This document shows positions 26,823 through 34,920 of a stretch of DNA of 60,319 nt, piece by piece. The translations under genes and the position numbers were made by a program. This stretch comes from Secundilactobacillus angelensis (GTDB lineage Bacteria; Bacillota; Bacilli; Lactobacillales; Lactobacillaceae): NCBI RefSeq assembly GCF_012641075.1, contig NZ_JAAXLJ010000014.1:1-60319 (forward strand), given 5' to 3'. The notes under the pieces were generated by a model, which was given only the letters and a program-made list of their open reading frames with translations, searched no databases and was not told where the DNA came from. Every line of letters starts with the position of its first letter. The first letter of the stretch is position 1.

Positions 26823-26865
26823 AAACAGCCATGATACTCGATTTAACCGGGTATCATGGCTGTTT
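26823..26865. terminator. Bidirectional terminator
   Basis: AAACAGCCATGATAC/GTATCATGGCTGTTT, a 15-bp perfect stem between convergent genes. Confidence 0.85.
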
Positions 26866-26869
26866 CAGT

Positions 26870-27286
26870 TTACTCAAAAGTAATGTCCATTGGAATTGCG
26901 CCAACTAACGATTCGTGAACAGTACACTTTCTGACCACTTCGTTCAAGAATAATTGGTGGTCGGCGGGTGACAGATTAGTTTCTGCAGTGACTTTAATCG
27001 TCATATGAGTCACTTTGGAACTGCCATCACTAAAGGTGGTTGTTTCGCCAGAGACGTCGACTTTGAACTTCTTCACCGTTAAGTTGTCTTCAGAATTTTC
27101 GATATCACGTGCCGTTACGCTCATGCAGCTACCAACGGCTCCTAATAAGTATTGAACCGGATTGGGGGCAGCATCGGTTCCTTTGGCCACTAATGGTTCA
27201 TCAGCCAAATAGGAGTGTCCGCCAGTTTGATTCATAACTTGGGTGCCAGCTGGTCTTAAGGTTGAATGTACGATGTATTTTCCCAT
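26870..27286 (-). CDS. OsmC/Ohr-family peroxide-reducing protein
   Basis: 138 aa. The OsmC fold is indicated by the two reactive cysteines, in LGAVGSCMSV and in VVRKCTVHESL, and by the length. Such proteins reduce organic hydroperoxides with thiols. The start is ATG 27286 with GGAGGT upstream. A perfect 16-bp palindrome just after the -10 suggests a dedicated repressor, so the gene is probably induced by stress. It is more like the general OsmC/YhfA type than classical Ohr, but this distinction is uncertain by eye. Confidence 0.88.
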   Translation of the reverse strand: MGKYIVHSTLRPAGTQVMNQTGGHSYLADEPLVAKGTDAAPNPVQYLLGAVGSCMSVTARDIENSEDNLTVKKFKVDVSGETTTFSDGSSKVTHMTIKVTAETNLSPADHQLFLNEVVRKCTVHESLVGAIPMDITFE

Positions 27287-27300
27287 TTGAATTACCTCCA

Positions 27301-27316
27301 GATGTTATTTAACATC
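27301..27316 (-). promoter_or_regulatory. Operator-like palindrome of the OsmC gene
   Basis: GATGTTA-TT-TAACATC is a perfect 7-2-7 inverted repeat over the expected transcription start. A minus-strand -10 (TACAAT, 27317-27322) abuts it. Confidence 0.5.
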
Positions 27317-27388
27317 ATTGTAGCACAGGAGCTGCTAAATGCAGTGTCAGTAAAATCGCAGACAGGGTTAGTACTGTTGGAACAAAAA

Positions 27389-27418
27389 AATGGCCTTCCC
27401 AAAAAGCGGAAAGCCATT
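27389..27418 (-). terminator. Terminator of the LysM-3D gene
   Basis: AATGGCCTTCC/GGAAAGCCATT stem (one wobble) followed by a minus-strand T run. Confidence 0.85.
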
Positions 27419-27441
27419 ACTGATATTTTGATTAATGAAGC

Positions 27442-28068
27442 TTAGCCAATAACGCGAACTTGGATCGATTGACGACCAAATTGCATTGCTTGTGCGTTAG
27501 TCATTGAGATATCTAACTGGTTAGGGTTGCTGGCCGCAAAGGTACCAGTATCGTTAACGACACGAGTTTCTGTGTGACCATCCTGGAACTTGATTTCAAG
27601 TTCAGTTCCTTTAGGGTAACGGTCTAAAGCAGCTGCGACACCAGTACCAGTTGGAATTGAAGTACCTTGACCACCGGCAGCAACTTCTGGGTCGTAGGCT
27701 GTAGCAACCATAGTTGTCCAGCCGCTAGTAGCAGTCTTAGTCGTTAGTTTAGTTGAAGATTGTTTTGACTTGCTGCTGTTCTTTGAGGTGTTTTCAGTCA
27801 GCGGTTTAATCCGTGAACTCTTATCAGCCTTAGCGCCGTTTGGAATAGTTAACTTTTGGTTTGGTAAAATAACAGCTTTTGCAGAACCCAGTGAGTTTGC
27901 ATCAACAATTGCCTTAGTAGTGGTATTGTTGTCTTTTGCGATGCCCCATAGGCTGTCGCCTGATTTAACAGTGTATTCTTTAGCGGAAGCAGAGATAGTA
28001 GTAAAACCGAGACCGATTAAAGTACCGAACATGAGTAAACTACGTGAAACAAATGATTTTGGTAACAT
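27442..28068 (-). CDS. Secreted LysM plus 3D-domain cell-wall protein (YocH-like)
   Basis: 208 aa. It has a signal peptide cut after SASA. One LysM module (YTVKSGDSLWGIAKDNNTT...LTIPNG) binds peptidoglycan, and a Ser/Thr/Lys linker follows. The C-terminal 3D domain carries the Asp residues in ATAYDP, VVNDTGTF and QLDISM, typical of lytic transglycosylase-like or stationary-phase wall remodelling proteins. The start is ATG 28068; the frame open to 28101 has no SD. Architecture and the WalR-type box upstream match YocH of Bacillus, a WalRK target, so a role in wall turnover under the same control is likely. Confidence 0.9.
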   Translation of the reverse strand: MLPKSFVSRSLLMFGTLIGLGFTTISASAKEYTVKSGDSLWGIAKDNNTTTKAIVDANSLGSAKAVILPNQKLTIPNGAKADKSSRIKPLTENTSKNSSKSKQSSTKLTTKTATSGWTTMVATAYDPEVAAGGQGTSIPTGTGVAAALDRYPKGTELEIKFQDGHTETRVVNDTGTFAASNPNQLDISMTNAQAMQFGRQSIQVRVIG

Positions 28069-28243
28069 AAAATGTATGACCAACCTTTCGATATTATGCA
28101 ATCAAGCATAGGGATTAAGTTAATAAAACTATAAGCAAAGTATTATTTATCTTTGCCACGAGTATTACTATAACATGCTAAATCCGCTTTTCAGTAACAG
28201 AATAACTACATTAAATCCCAAAAGTGTCACGCCCTTGAAATCT

Positions 28244-28260
28244 TGTAACATTCACGTAAC
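28244..28260 (+). promoter_or_regulatory. Imperfect WalR-type box
   Basis: TGTAAC-ATTCA-CGTAAC, one mismatch in the second half-site against TGTWAH-N5-TGTWAH. It lies in the leader region of the LysM-3D gene but is oriented on the + strand. Confidence 0.3.
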
Positions 28261-28283
28261 AAACTGAAATATGAAAGCGCCCC

Positions 28284-28300
28284 ATAACAAAAATGTTACA
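28284..28300 (-). promoter_or_regulatory. WalR (YycF) binding box
   Basis: Minus strand TGTAAC-ATTTT-TGTTAT matches the direct-repeat consensus TGTWAH-N5-TGTWAH at every defined position. It lies about 215 nt upstream of the LysM-3D start. The rest of 28069-28386 is AT-rich with no ORF. Confidence 0.5.
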
Positions 28301-28386
28301 TTAAGCTAAAAGAAAAATTAGAAAATGAGGATCAGTGGGGGCTAATTTTTTAGTATAAGTGTGGAGAGTAAGAGAAAGAATAATCA

Positions 28387-28427
28387 AAAACACCGACCTT
28401 TTCCAATTTTAAAAAAGTCGGTGTTTT
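28387..28427 (-). terminator. Terminator of the 127-aa hypothetical gene
   Basis: AAAACACCGAC/GTCGGTGTTTT stem of 11 bp with a long A/T-rich loop. Confidence 0.75.
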
Positions 28428-28460
28428 CGTTAATATCGTGTTTGGAATGTTAAGAGAATG

Positions 28461-28844
28461 TTACAAAATTGCGGAAGCGGCAGTTTCATCAATCGATAAG
28501 CCGTTGTACAGAAAAGGATTACGTGTAAAAAGAGTGTACTCTGGTGCATGAGTTTTTTGCCAGTTCGTTAGTTGTTCCATTGAAATCGGTAAAGGAATTG
28601 TTGAATGATCATGGTTAATATTCAAAACAAAGAATAGTTGATGCGAAGCATAAGTGAGGTTGGCACGGATTAAGTCTGAATAAGCCTGACTCATCTTTTG
28701 GGTCAGTCCGCTCAAAGAGCTTGAATTGAGTTCGTTTAACTGTTTTCTAAAGTTCGACCGTTGTTCGTCAGAAAGCGGGCTCAATAGGATTGCATCCCGT
28801 GTTGCAACGTATAATTGACGATAATTTGCGAGCGTTTCTTCCAT
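28461..28844 (-). CDS. Hypothetical protein, 127 aa
   Basis: A soluble protein that I cannot assign to a family. The N-terminal half is helical and polar (NYRQLYVATRDAILLSPL, DEQRSNFRKQLNEL, QKMSQAYSDLIRANLTYASHQLF). The C-terminal half contains PLPISMEQLTNWQKTHAPEY and ends NGLSIDETAASAIL. There is no signal peptide, cysteine or recognisable catalytic motif. A perfect GGAGG is 7 nt before the ATG, and it has its own terminator, so it is very probably a real gene. It is divergent from the VIT pair, with no clear functional link. Confidence 0.75.
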   Translation of the reverse strand: MEETLANYRQLYVATRDAILLSPLSDEQRSNFRKQLNELNSSSLSGLTQKMSQAYSDLIRANLTYASHQLFFVLNINHDHSTIPLPISMEQLTNWQKTHAPEYTLFTRNPFLYNGLSIDETAASAIL

Positions 28845-28894
28845 AATATGCCTCCAATTAAGGTTTAATCGACAGAAAAAAACTGCAAAAGTAT

Positions 28895-28923
28895 TTTACT
28901 TTTGCGTCGAGAGGGACTAGAAT
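28895..28923 (+). promoter_or_regulatory. Promoter of the VIT gene pair
   Basis: TTTACT-N17-TAGAAT about 50 nt before the first VIT gene. Confidence 0.6.
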
Positions 28924-28971
28924 GATGTTGTAGATAAGAAAAATTCTAAACTAGAAAGAAGGTCGATACTC

Positions 28972-29655
28972 ATGAAGAAGAAGCAAACTCTTGCACAACG
29001 GATCAATATTATGCGTGCAGCCGTAATGGGTGCTAACGATGGTATCGTGTCCGTTGCCGGCATCGTTATCGGTGTCGCCGGTGCTACAACAAGCAACTTT
29101 GCTATCTTTATTTCTGGTATTGCAGGAATGCTGGCCGGTACGGTGTCTATGGCGATGGGCGAATATGTTTCAGTCAACACGCAAAAGGATGCGCAGCGGC
29201 GAGCAGTCATGAATCAGAAAGAAGCACTGGCAGATAATTATGCTAACGAGTTCGATTTCGTCAAACAAAAGTATGTTGATGATGGCATCACACCAGAACT
29301 AGCTGAACAGGCTACTCACGAAATGATGGATCAAGATTCGTTGGTGACAACCGTTCGTGAACGTTATGGCTTTGATGTGGGTGAATATACGAGCCCATAC
29401 GCGGCAGCAATTGCTTCAATGATTTCGTTTCCTATTGGCTCCATTCTACCACTCTTGGCAATTACGATGTTACCGGTAGCCGTCCGAATTTGGGGTACTT
29501 TTTTAGCGGTTATCATCGGATTAGCGATCACCGGTTTTAGTGCTGCCACTCTGGGAAATGCCAAGCGTGGTAACGGGATGGTCAGAAACATTGTGTCTGG
29601 TGTGCTGACAATGGCGGTTACGTATGCCATTGGGACATTAATTGGTCATATCTAG
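28972..29655 (+). CDS. VIT1/CCC1-family transporter, copy 1
   Basis: 227 aa, five hydrophobic segments. It carries the family hallmark NDGIVSVAGIVIGVAGA in the first helix and MAMGEYVSVNTQKD after the second, followed by a cytoplasmic helical metal-binding loop rich in Glu/Asp, then three further helices. Members move Fe2+ or Mn2+ out of the cytosol; in bacteria this likely means metal efflux or detoxification. The SD region is AGAAGG, 9 nt upstream. It lies 12 nt before a paralogue, in one transcript. Confidence 0.9.
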   Translation: MKKKQTLAQRINIMRAAVMGANDGIVSVAGIVIGVAGATTSNFAIFISGIAGMLAGTVSMAMGEYVSVNTQKDAQRRAVMNQKEALADNYANEFDFVKQKYVDDGITPELAEQATHEMMDQDSLVTTVRERYGFDVGEYTSPYAAAIASMISFPIGSILPLLAITMLPVAVRIWGTFLAVIIGLAITGFSAATLGNAKRGNGMVRNIVSGVLTMAVTYAIGTLIGHI

Positions 29656-29667
29656 GGAGGACTTTCA

Positions 29668-30375
29668 ATGAGTGAGATACTTATCAAACAAAAAAGGAAA
29701 AAGTCTACCCAAACGATGGATGAAAAATTAAATACTTTGCGCGCGGGTGTGCTAGGCTCCAATGATGGCATTCTAACGGTGGTTGGTGTGCTGTTCAGTG
29801 TTGCCGTAGCCACTCCCAATCAATTTACTATTTTTATCGCTGGGCTGTCAGATTTACTAGCCTGCGCCTTTTCCATGGCCTCTGGTGAATATGCATCAGT
29901 CAGTACCCAAAAAGATACGGAGGAATCAACGGTTCGTACAGAAAGACGCTTATTGAAGACGGACTATCAAGCAGAAGTTCAAGCTGTGATCAATCACTAT
30001 ACTGACCGTGGTGTCACCGTGGCAACGGCGACCAAGATTGCCGATGAATTAATGGCGAAGAAACCGTTGGAAACGGTGGTTAACGTGAAGTACGACCTCA
30101 CTTTAAATCATTATATGAATCCGTGGAACGCGGCATTTTCATCAATGTTCTCAGCGGGTGCAGGTGGTATTTTCCCATTACTGGCCATGACACTGTCGCC
30201 AGTGGCGATTCAATGGCCAGTCACTATTTTAGCGGTCTGTGTTTCGGTTGGGATTACCGGTTTTCTCAGCGCCAAGTTAGGCAATGGTTTGGTTAGGACA
30301 GCAATTATTCGAAACATTATTGTGGGGATCATTACGATGATTATTCACTATGGTGTGGGATTGCTTTTGAAATGA
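29668..30375 (+). CDS. VIT1/CCC1-family transporter, copy 2
   Basis: 235 aa, paralogous to the gene just upstream. Matching motifs are SNDGILTVVGVLFSVA and MASGEYASVSTQKD, with the same five-helix plan. The Met of MAMGEY is replaced by Ser here (MASGEY), and the cytosolic loop differs. This suggests either a different metal preference or a heteromeric transporter with copy 1. Start ATG with GGGAGG 8 nt upstream. A hairpin terminator follows. Confidence 0.9.
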   Translation: MSEILIKQKRKKSTQTMDEKLNTLRAGVLGSNDGILTVVGVLFSVAVATPNQFTIFIAGLSDLLACAFSMASGEYASVSTQKDTEESTVRTERRLLKTDYQAEVQAVINHYTDRGVTVATATKIADELMAKKPLETVVNVKYDLTLNHYMNPWNAAFSSMFSAGAGGIFPLLAMTLSPVAIQWPVTILAVCVSVGITGFLSAKLGNGLVRTAIIRNIIVGIITMIIHYGVGLLLK

Positions 30376-30389
30376 TATTTAGAAATTTT

Positions 30390-30432
30390 AAGGCTGTTAC
30401 GCTTTCCTCAATGGGGAACGTGGCAGCCTTTT
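30390..30432 (+). terminator. Terminator of the VIT operon
   Basis: AAGGCTGTTACG/CGTGGCAGCCTT stem (two G-T pairs) with an inner stem, then TTT. Confidence 0.75.
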
Positions 30433-30556
30433 AGCATGCTCTAATTAACTAGTGAGTGGTAACGCCAGCTAAAGTCGTCCAATATCTTTCATATAATTTT
30501 TATAACTTTCCCAGAAATGAGACACTTCTTCACTTTAAATTATTAGCCATTTTTTA

Positions 30557-30585
30557 TTGTACGAATAAGTTGCATCATGTAGTAT
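30557..30585 (+). promoter_or_regulatory. Candidate promoter of the exopolysaccharide operon
   Basis: TTGTAC-N17-TAGTAT about 45 nt before the first gene. An alternative is TTGCAT-N19-TATACT slightly downstream. Confidence 0.4.
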
Positions 30586-30630
30586 TGAATGGTCTATACT
30601 ACTCATGCGATTAACTGGAGGGTACTGGGT

Positions 30631-32076
30631 TTGAAAAAAATAGGTCAACTAAGTAAGTTCAGCCCAGTGACTACTGCGGTTGTGGCTTGCGCGCTGATTG
30701 TGGGATGGCTGATCTTTATGGCACCCATTCACGGCTATTCCGATAACGGCGATTTTCAATATTTAATGGCGACCAATGACATTTACAGCTTGCACCAAGC
30801 AAAGGCTGGGTACGTCGTGCAACACTATGGATTGATGAAATACTACAACCCAATTCATCTGGATCATTTAACGGCGCAATCGGTGGTCATTCAGATTGCG
30901 GTGGGTTTGAATCGGCTATTTAATAGCCAAACTCAATTTGACATTCGTTTCCTCGGCATGGTTTACTACTCACTTTATTTAGGAGGCGTGGGTGTTTTAG
31001 TGAAGGGCTTAGTAGGGACTGGTAGAAAGTTCCGGCATTATTTAATGACCATGATCATTGTTTTATTTGTAGCAGATTCGTCTTTTACGCTGTACTTTAA
31101 TTCTTTTTACCCTCAGGCACTAACCTTCATACTGTTACTTTATCTAGTCGGTTTTGCGCTGTTAATTATCCATTACAGAGCTGAAAACAAATGGTTGGTA
31201 GTCGGCTTTTATTTAGCGGCCATTCTATTGCTGATGGTGCATGAGTCAACTAGTTTGCTAATTGTTGGCATTTTAATAATGAGTATGAGCATTTTGCTTT
31301 TACCAGGTCGGCAGTGGATCCACGGGTCGGTTGCTGTCATTACTGTTGCCTTGCTTTTTGGCTGTTGGGTTTCTGCTAACAATATAACACCGGAAGTGCG
31401 GGCAATGAACAAGTATCAAGCCGTGACGCAGGGGAAATTATTAGCGACCAGTCAGCCGGAGGAAATTGCAAAAACGAGTCACATTGATGAGCAGTTTGCG
31501 TTAATGAAAGGTCAGAGCTACTATCCAACGGCTTATACTGCTGTAAAACCAGATGCTGATTATACACAGCAGCATTTTAGTCGGCATTACGACCTATCTT
31601 GGTTGATTCGTGAATACACAGCTTATCCACAGCAGTTCAATCTCTTACTGGATAAGTCAGCCAAGAACACAATGATATTAAGACCAAAATTAACTGGTAC
31701 TCAGGAGAAAACTGCGGGTAATAAACCGTTTCAGACCACGCATTATTTTTCGCTATTTAGCTATGTAGCCGGTACCTACTATCCCAAGACATATGGGTTT
31801 AACTGTTTGTTGGCGTTTGCCATCTTGGTGATTTACGGCAGTGGTTTACTTCATGGCTTAAAACAGACGAATCAAACGGTGAGGTATCATTTTTGGCTAG
31901 TTTTAGGCTTATTGTCAGTTGTTGTTTTGGTACCGCCTGCCGTAATCGTACTGTACGGAACCGCTAACTTTGTGACTCATACGCTGCCAGTGGCAGTTTG
32001 CTTGTCGTTGACCGGGCTGATTTTAATGAGCGATGTCTTACAGCATCGATTATGGAGGAATCAAGATGTGGCGTAA
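30631..32076 (+). CDS. Multi-TM membrane protein of the exopolysaccharide operon (PssA-like position)
   Basis: 481 aa with about 10-11 TM helices. After the first helix comes a conserved-looking acidic extracellular segment (HGYSDNGDFQYLMATND), reminiscent of GT-C type glycosyltransferases with a catalytic Asp in the first outer loop. An outer domain at about residues 250-370 precedes the last helices. The start is TTG 30631, with GGAGG 8 nt upstream; the frame upstream of it lacks an SD. It is the first of five overlapping genes. Function could be decoration of the polymer from a lipid-linked sugar donor, which fits the fold but is inference. Confidence 0.8.
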   Translation: MKKIGQLSKFSPVTTAVVACALIVGWLIFMAPIHGYSDNGDFQYLMATNDIYSLHQAKAGYVVQHYGLMKYYNPIHLDHLTAQSVVIQIAVGLNRLFNSQTQFDIRFLGMVYYSLYLGGVGVLVKGLVGTGRKFRHYLMTMIIVLFVADSSFTLYFNSFYPQALTFILLLYLVGFALLIIHYRAENKWLVVGFYLAAILLLMVHESTSLLIVGILIMSMSILLLPGRQWIHGSVAVITVALLFGCWVSANNITPEVRAMNKYQAVTQGKLLATSQPEEIAKTSHIDEQFALMKGQSYYPTAYTAVKPDADYTQQHFSRHYDLSWLIREYTAYPQQFNLLLDKSAKNTMILRPKLTGTQEKTAGNKPFQTTHYFSLFSYVAGTYYPKTYGFNCLLAFAILVIYGSGLLHGLKQTNQTVRYHFWLVLGLLSVVVLVPPAVIVLYGTANFVTHTLPVAVCLSLTGLILMSDVLQHRLWRNQDVA

Positions 32077-33670
32077 GGGTTATCTTTGGGGATTTTTGCT
32101 TATCATATTACTACTTCTCGGTGTTAAGCAATCCACTATTCAGGCAGAAGCAGCTGATCAGCGCCCCGTAATGCTGGTTTATGATTCAAAAAACATTGCT
32201 GAACACGGTGATTTGGATTTGGACTGCTGTCAACGATTGTTGACTAGTCTGGGTTTACCGGTGAAGACGGTTCAGCTGAGTCAGTATCATGCCCATTTAT
32301 TGGAGACTAGTCACTGTCAAGGTGTGATTACGATGGTCAACTGGGCGCAAGTAAATAGTCGTAACCAAGCATTTGAACGAGATAGAGCGCGTTTTACGGG
32401 TGTTAAACTGCACATTGGATCTGGGCTTCAGACGGATGAACGTAAAAGTTTAGGCGGCCATTTTAAAACCCTGGTACATCAGCAACTTAAAGTACACCAG
32501 GGGCAGGCAAACCAACTTCTTTCAACCAACAAGACTTTGCTGGTGAATGATAAACGTGCTGGCAACGCAATGTCGGTTGGCTGGTTGACCAATCAAAATA
32601 TGCCGGCAGAGTCATACTCGTATGGCGTGAAGGTCGGTAATGCTGGCTTTTTACCGGAGATTGGAACAGATGGCGTATCGATAAATCTTGCTGGCCAATT
32701 AATTGCCAAATTATTCAAACTTGATCGTCAACCGCAGTTACCCTTGCTAACAATTACCGGTGTCACACCCTATACAAAAATGAATCACTTAAAACACCTG
32801 ATCGATTGTTTGTCGTCACAGGGTTATCCGTTTGCGCTTAGTATCGTAAGTGTTGAAAGCAATACTGATCTGGCTGCGTTTCATCGGTACACTAAAATCC
32901 TCAGATATGCAGAAAAAAGTGGCGGGGTTATTTTTTTGAGCCCCTCTACTGAAACTGGCACGCAGCGATTAAATGAAGCTCAGTTAAGGTCGGTTTTTCA
33001 AACTGAACTTGCCAGTCTGGGTGCCGACCGAGTATTACCGATAGGAGTCAGTGCCCCTGGATATTGGAATCGTTCACAGCGAAGACAAGCCGCAGTTCTA
33101 AGTCCTGCTTCCCATGTGCTCTTGCGACCTGATACTCATCTAAAACTAGAAGAAAAACCAGTTGAAGCTGAACCTGTAGTCACTAATAGTCAAGTATTTC
33201 CAACAAGTATTGTTGGGATACCTTTTGATGCATTTGAAACCGCCACTTACCAGAATAAAATTCAGTTTTTCCAATCAACGGCCTTACTCGTTAAGATGCC
33301 AGCTGACACTACTGAAATCAATCGACTGATGCAACGGCTGCAGGGGAGCAAACTGCGGTGGTTTGATCCTGTTCGAGATCAGTTAGAGACATCACTGAAA
33401 ATTGGCACAGTTTCATATGAATACCAAGCAGGCCAATATTTAGTGAATCATCAGGTTGTGTTCGATTTAGATGCTGACATAGAAAATTTCGCTACTGATG
33501 CCAAGCCAGCTGAATCTGATTCTTGGATGAACCGGGTGATTCAGTGGCAGTCGCATGCGCTATTATGGCTCTTTGCTGGCATTGGGCTTGTGTTAACAGG
33601 GTTGTTAGTGTTGGGTTGGCGAATTTATAGACGTAAATTTATCCGTAATAGTGGACAGAAAAAGGGGTGA
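32066..33670 (+). CDS. Membrane-anchored extracellular protein, polysaccharide deacetylase/hydrolase-like (PssB-like position)
   Basis: 534 aa with an N-terminal signal/TM segment and a C-terminal TM helix (residues about 500-522) followed by a basic tail, so the bulk is outside the cell. The middle region (LLTITGVTPYTKMNHLKHLID ... GYPFALSIV ... SGGVIFLSPS) resembles the TIM-barrel of DUF2334/NodB-like proteins. However, the expected metal-binding Asp-Asp and HxxxH are absent. It starts at ATG 32066, with GGAGGA 6 nt upstream, inside the end of the previous gene. It probably modifies, trims or scaffolds the secreted glycan. Moderate certainty on position, low on activity. Confidence 0.72.
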   Translation: MWRKGYLWGFLLIILLLLGVKQSTIQAEAADQRPVMLVYDSKNIAEHGDLDLDCCQRLLTSLGLPVKTVQLSQYHAHLLETSHCQGVITMVNWAQVNSRNQAFERDRARFTGVKLHIGSGLQTDERKSLGGHFKTLVHQQLKVHQGQANQLLSTNKTLLVNDKRAGNAMSVGWLTNQNMPAESYSYGVKVGNAGFLPEIGTDGVSINLAGQLIAKLFKLDRQPQLPLLTITGVTPYTKMNHLKHLIDCLSSQGYPFALSIVSVESNTDLAAFHRYTKILRYAEKSGGVIFLSPSTETGTQRLNEAQLRSVFQTELASLGADRVLPIGVSAPGYWNRSQRRQAAVLSPASHVLLRPDTHLKLEEKPVEAEPVVTNSQVFPTSIVGIPFDAFETATYQNKIQFFQSTALLVKMPADTTEINRLMQRLQGSKLRWFDPVRDQLETSLKIGTVSYEYQAGQYLVNHQVVFDLDADIENFATDAKPAESDSWMNRVIQWQSHALLWLFAGIGLVLTGLLVLGWRIYRRKFIRNSGQKKG

Positions 33671-34920
33671 TTCATATTTTAAACAGCTTATTGTTTATCG
33701 CGATAATTGCAATTTGGAGCATCCTAATCGTTAATTTAATTCTCACGATTGCTGGTTATTTCTACTATTTAAAATGGCAGCGAACAGATACACCAACGCT
33801 ACCTTCAACGGTGCCATTTGTTTCTATCTTGGTTCCCGCGCATAACGAGGCCCGCGTCCTGGAGAAAACAGTTCAAGCCTTACTCAGGTTTGATTATCCG
33901 GCAGAACGGTACGAATTGATTGTTATTAATGATAATTCTGATGATGATTCCGCAGCTGTCCTCGCTAGACTGCAGTTCGGCTACCAAGAGCGAAACTTTC
34001 ACATCATCAATACCGATGCTCAAACAGGGGGCAAGGGTAAGTCCAATGCCTTGAACATTGGTCTTAAGAAAGCTAAAGGATCCGTTATTTCAGTTTACGA
34101 TGCTGATAACACACCTGAGTCTGGTGCGCTGCGACATCTCGTGGCGACGTTAATGCAAAATCCTGATTTAGGAGCCGTGATTGGTAAATTTCGGACCCGA
34201 AACCGGAATGCGACAATGCTCACCCGATTTATTAACATCGAAACGTTGGCTTTTCAGTGGATGGCGCAAGCGGGCCGGCAGCAATTGCTAAGGCTTTGCA
34301 CCATTCCGGGGACTAACTATGTGATTCATCGCAGTGTGCTTGAGCAAATCGGTGGCTGGGATGTGAAGGCACTGGCTGAAGATACCGAAATCAGTTTCCA
34401 AGTTTATCGGCAGGGTAAACGAATTGGGTTCCAGCCACTAGCAGTCACCTGGGAACAGGAACCGCAAACTTTCGATGTGTGGTTTCATCAGCGCACCCGG
34501 TGGGTTAAAGGAAATATCTATGTTGTTTTAAAAAATTTAAACTTACTCTTTCAGACTGAAGCCAAGGTGATCTGGTTTGACCTGCTTTACTTCATGAGTA
34601 CGTACTTTCTGCTGATGTTTGCGCTGGTTTTTTCAGATGTGATGTTTGTTTTATCTGTCGCTGATCTGGTGCATATTACGTTACGGGATTACAGCGGTAC
34701 GGTCTGGTTAGTGGCAATTCTATTGTTTATTTTGAGCACGTTTGTGGCAATTACAACGGAAAAAGGTGAAATGACTATCGATAATTTAGGCATCATTAGT
34801 TTGATGTACTTTATTTATAGTCAGATGTGGTTAGCAGTGGCAATCTATGGAATGGTGGGATATATTCGTGAACAAATTTTTCATCAACAAGCCAGATGGT
34901 ATAAAACAAAACGTTATTAA
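33667..34920 (+). CDS. GT2 processive polysaccharide synthase (BcsA/PgaC/PssC-like)
   Basis: 417 aa. One N-terminal TM helix, a family 2 glycosyltransferase domain and about four C-terminal helices. All catalytic motifs are seen: substrate-binding Asp in VINDNSDD, DxD as DAD (145-147), the base-donating motif as AED (237-239), and QRTRW (275-279). It should polymerise a beta-linked polysaccharide from a UDP-sugar and extrude it. No PilZ domain follows, so c-di-GMP cannot act on it directly, unlike BcsA. The GTG start overlaps the previous stop (GTGA). The neighbours point to a synthase complex with the BcsB-like and GGDEF-like proteins. Confidence 0.9.
   Translation: MIHILNSLLFIAIIAIWSILIVNLILTIAGYFYYLKWQRTDTPTLPSTVPFVSILVPAHNEARVLEKTVQALLRFDYPAERYELIVINDNSDDDSAAVLARLQFGYQERNFHIINTDAQTGGKGKSNALNIGLKKAKGSVISVYDADNTPESGALRHLVATLMQNPDLGAVIGKFRTRNRNATMLTRFINIETLAFQWMAQAGRQQLLRLCTIPGTNYVIHRSVLEQIGGWDVKALAEDTEISFQVYRQGKRIGFQPLAVTWEQEPQTFDVWFHQRTRWVKGNIYVVLKNLNLLFQTEAKVIWFDLLYFMSTYFLLMFALVFSDVMFVLSVADLVHITLRDYSGTVWLVAILLFILSTFVAITTEKGEMTIDNLGIISLMYFIYSQMWLAVAIYGMVGYIREQIFHQQARWYKTKRY

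Noticed and set aside
28446-28462. Another TGTAAC-N5-like WalR half-site pair
   Set aside because: It lies at the 3' end of the 127-aa gene, the second half (CTTAAC) deviates, and no promoter is near.
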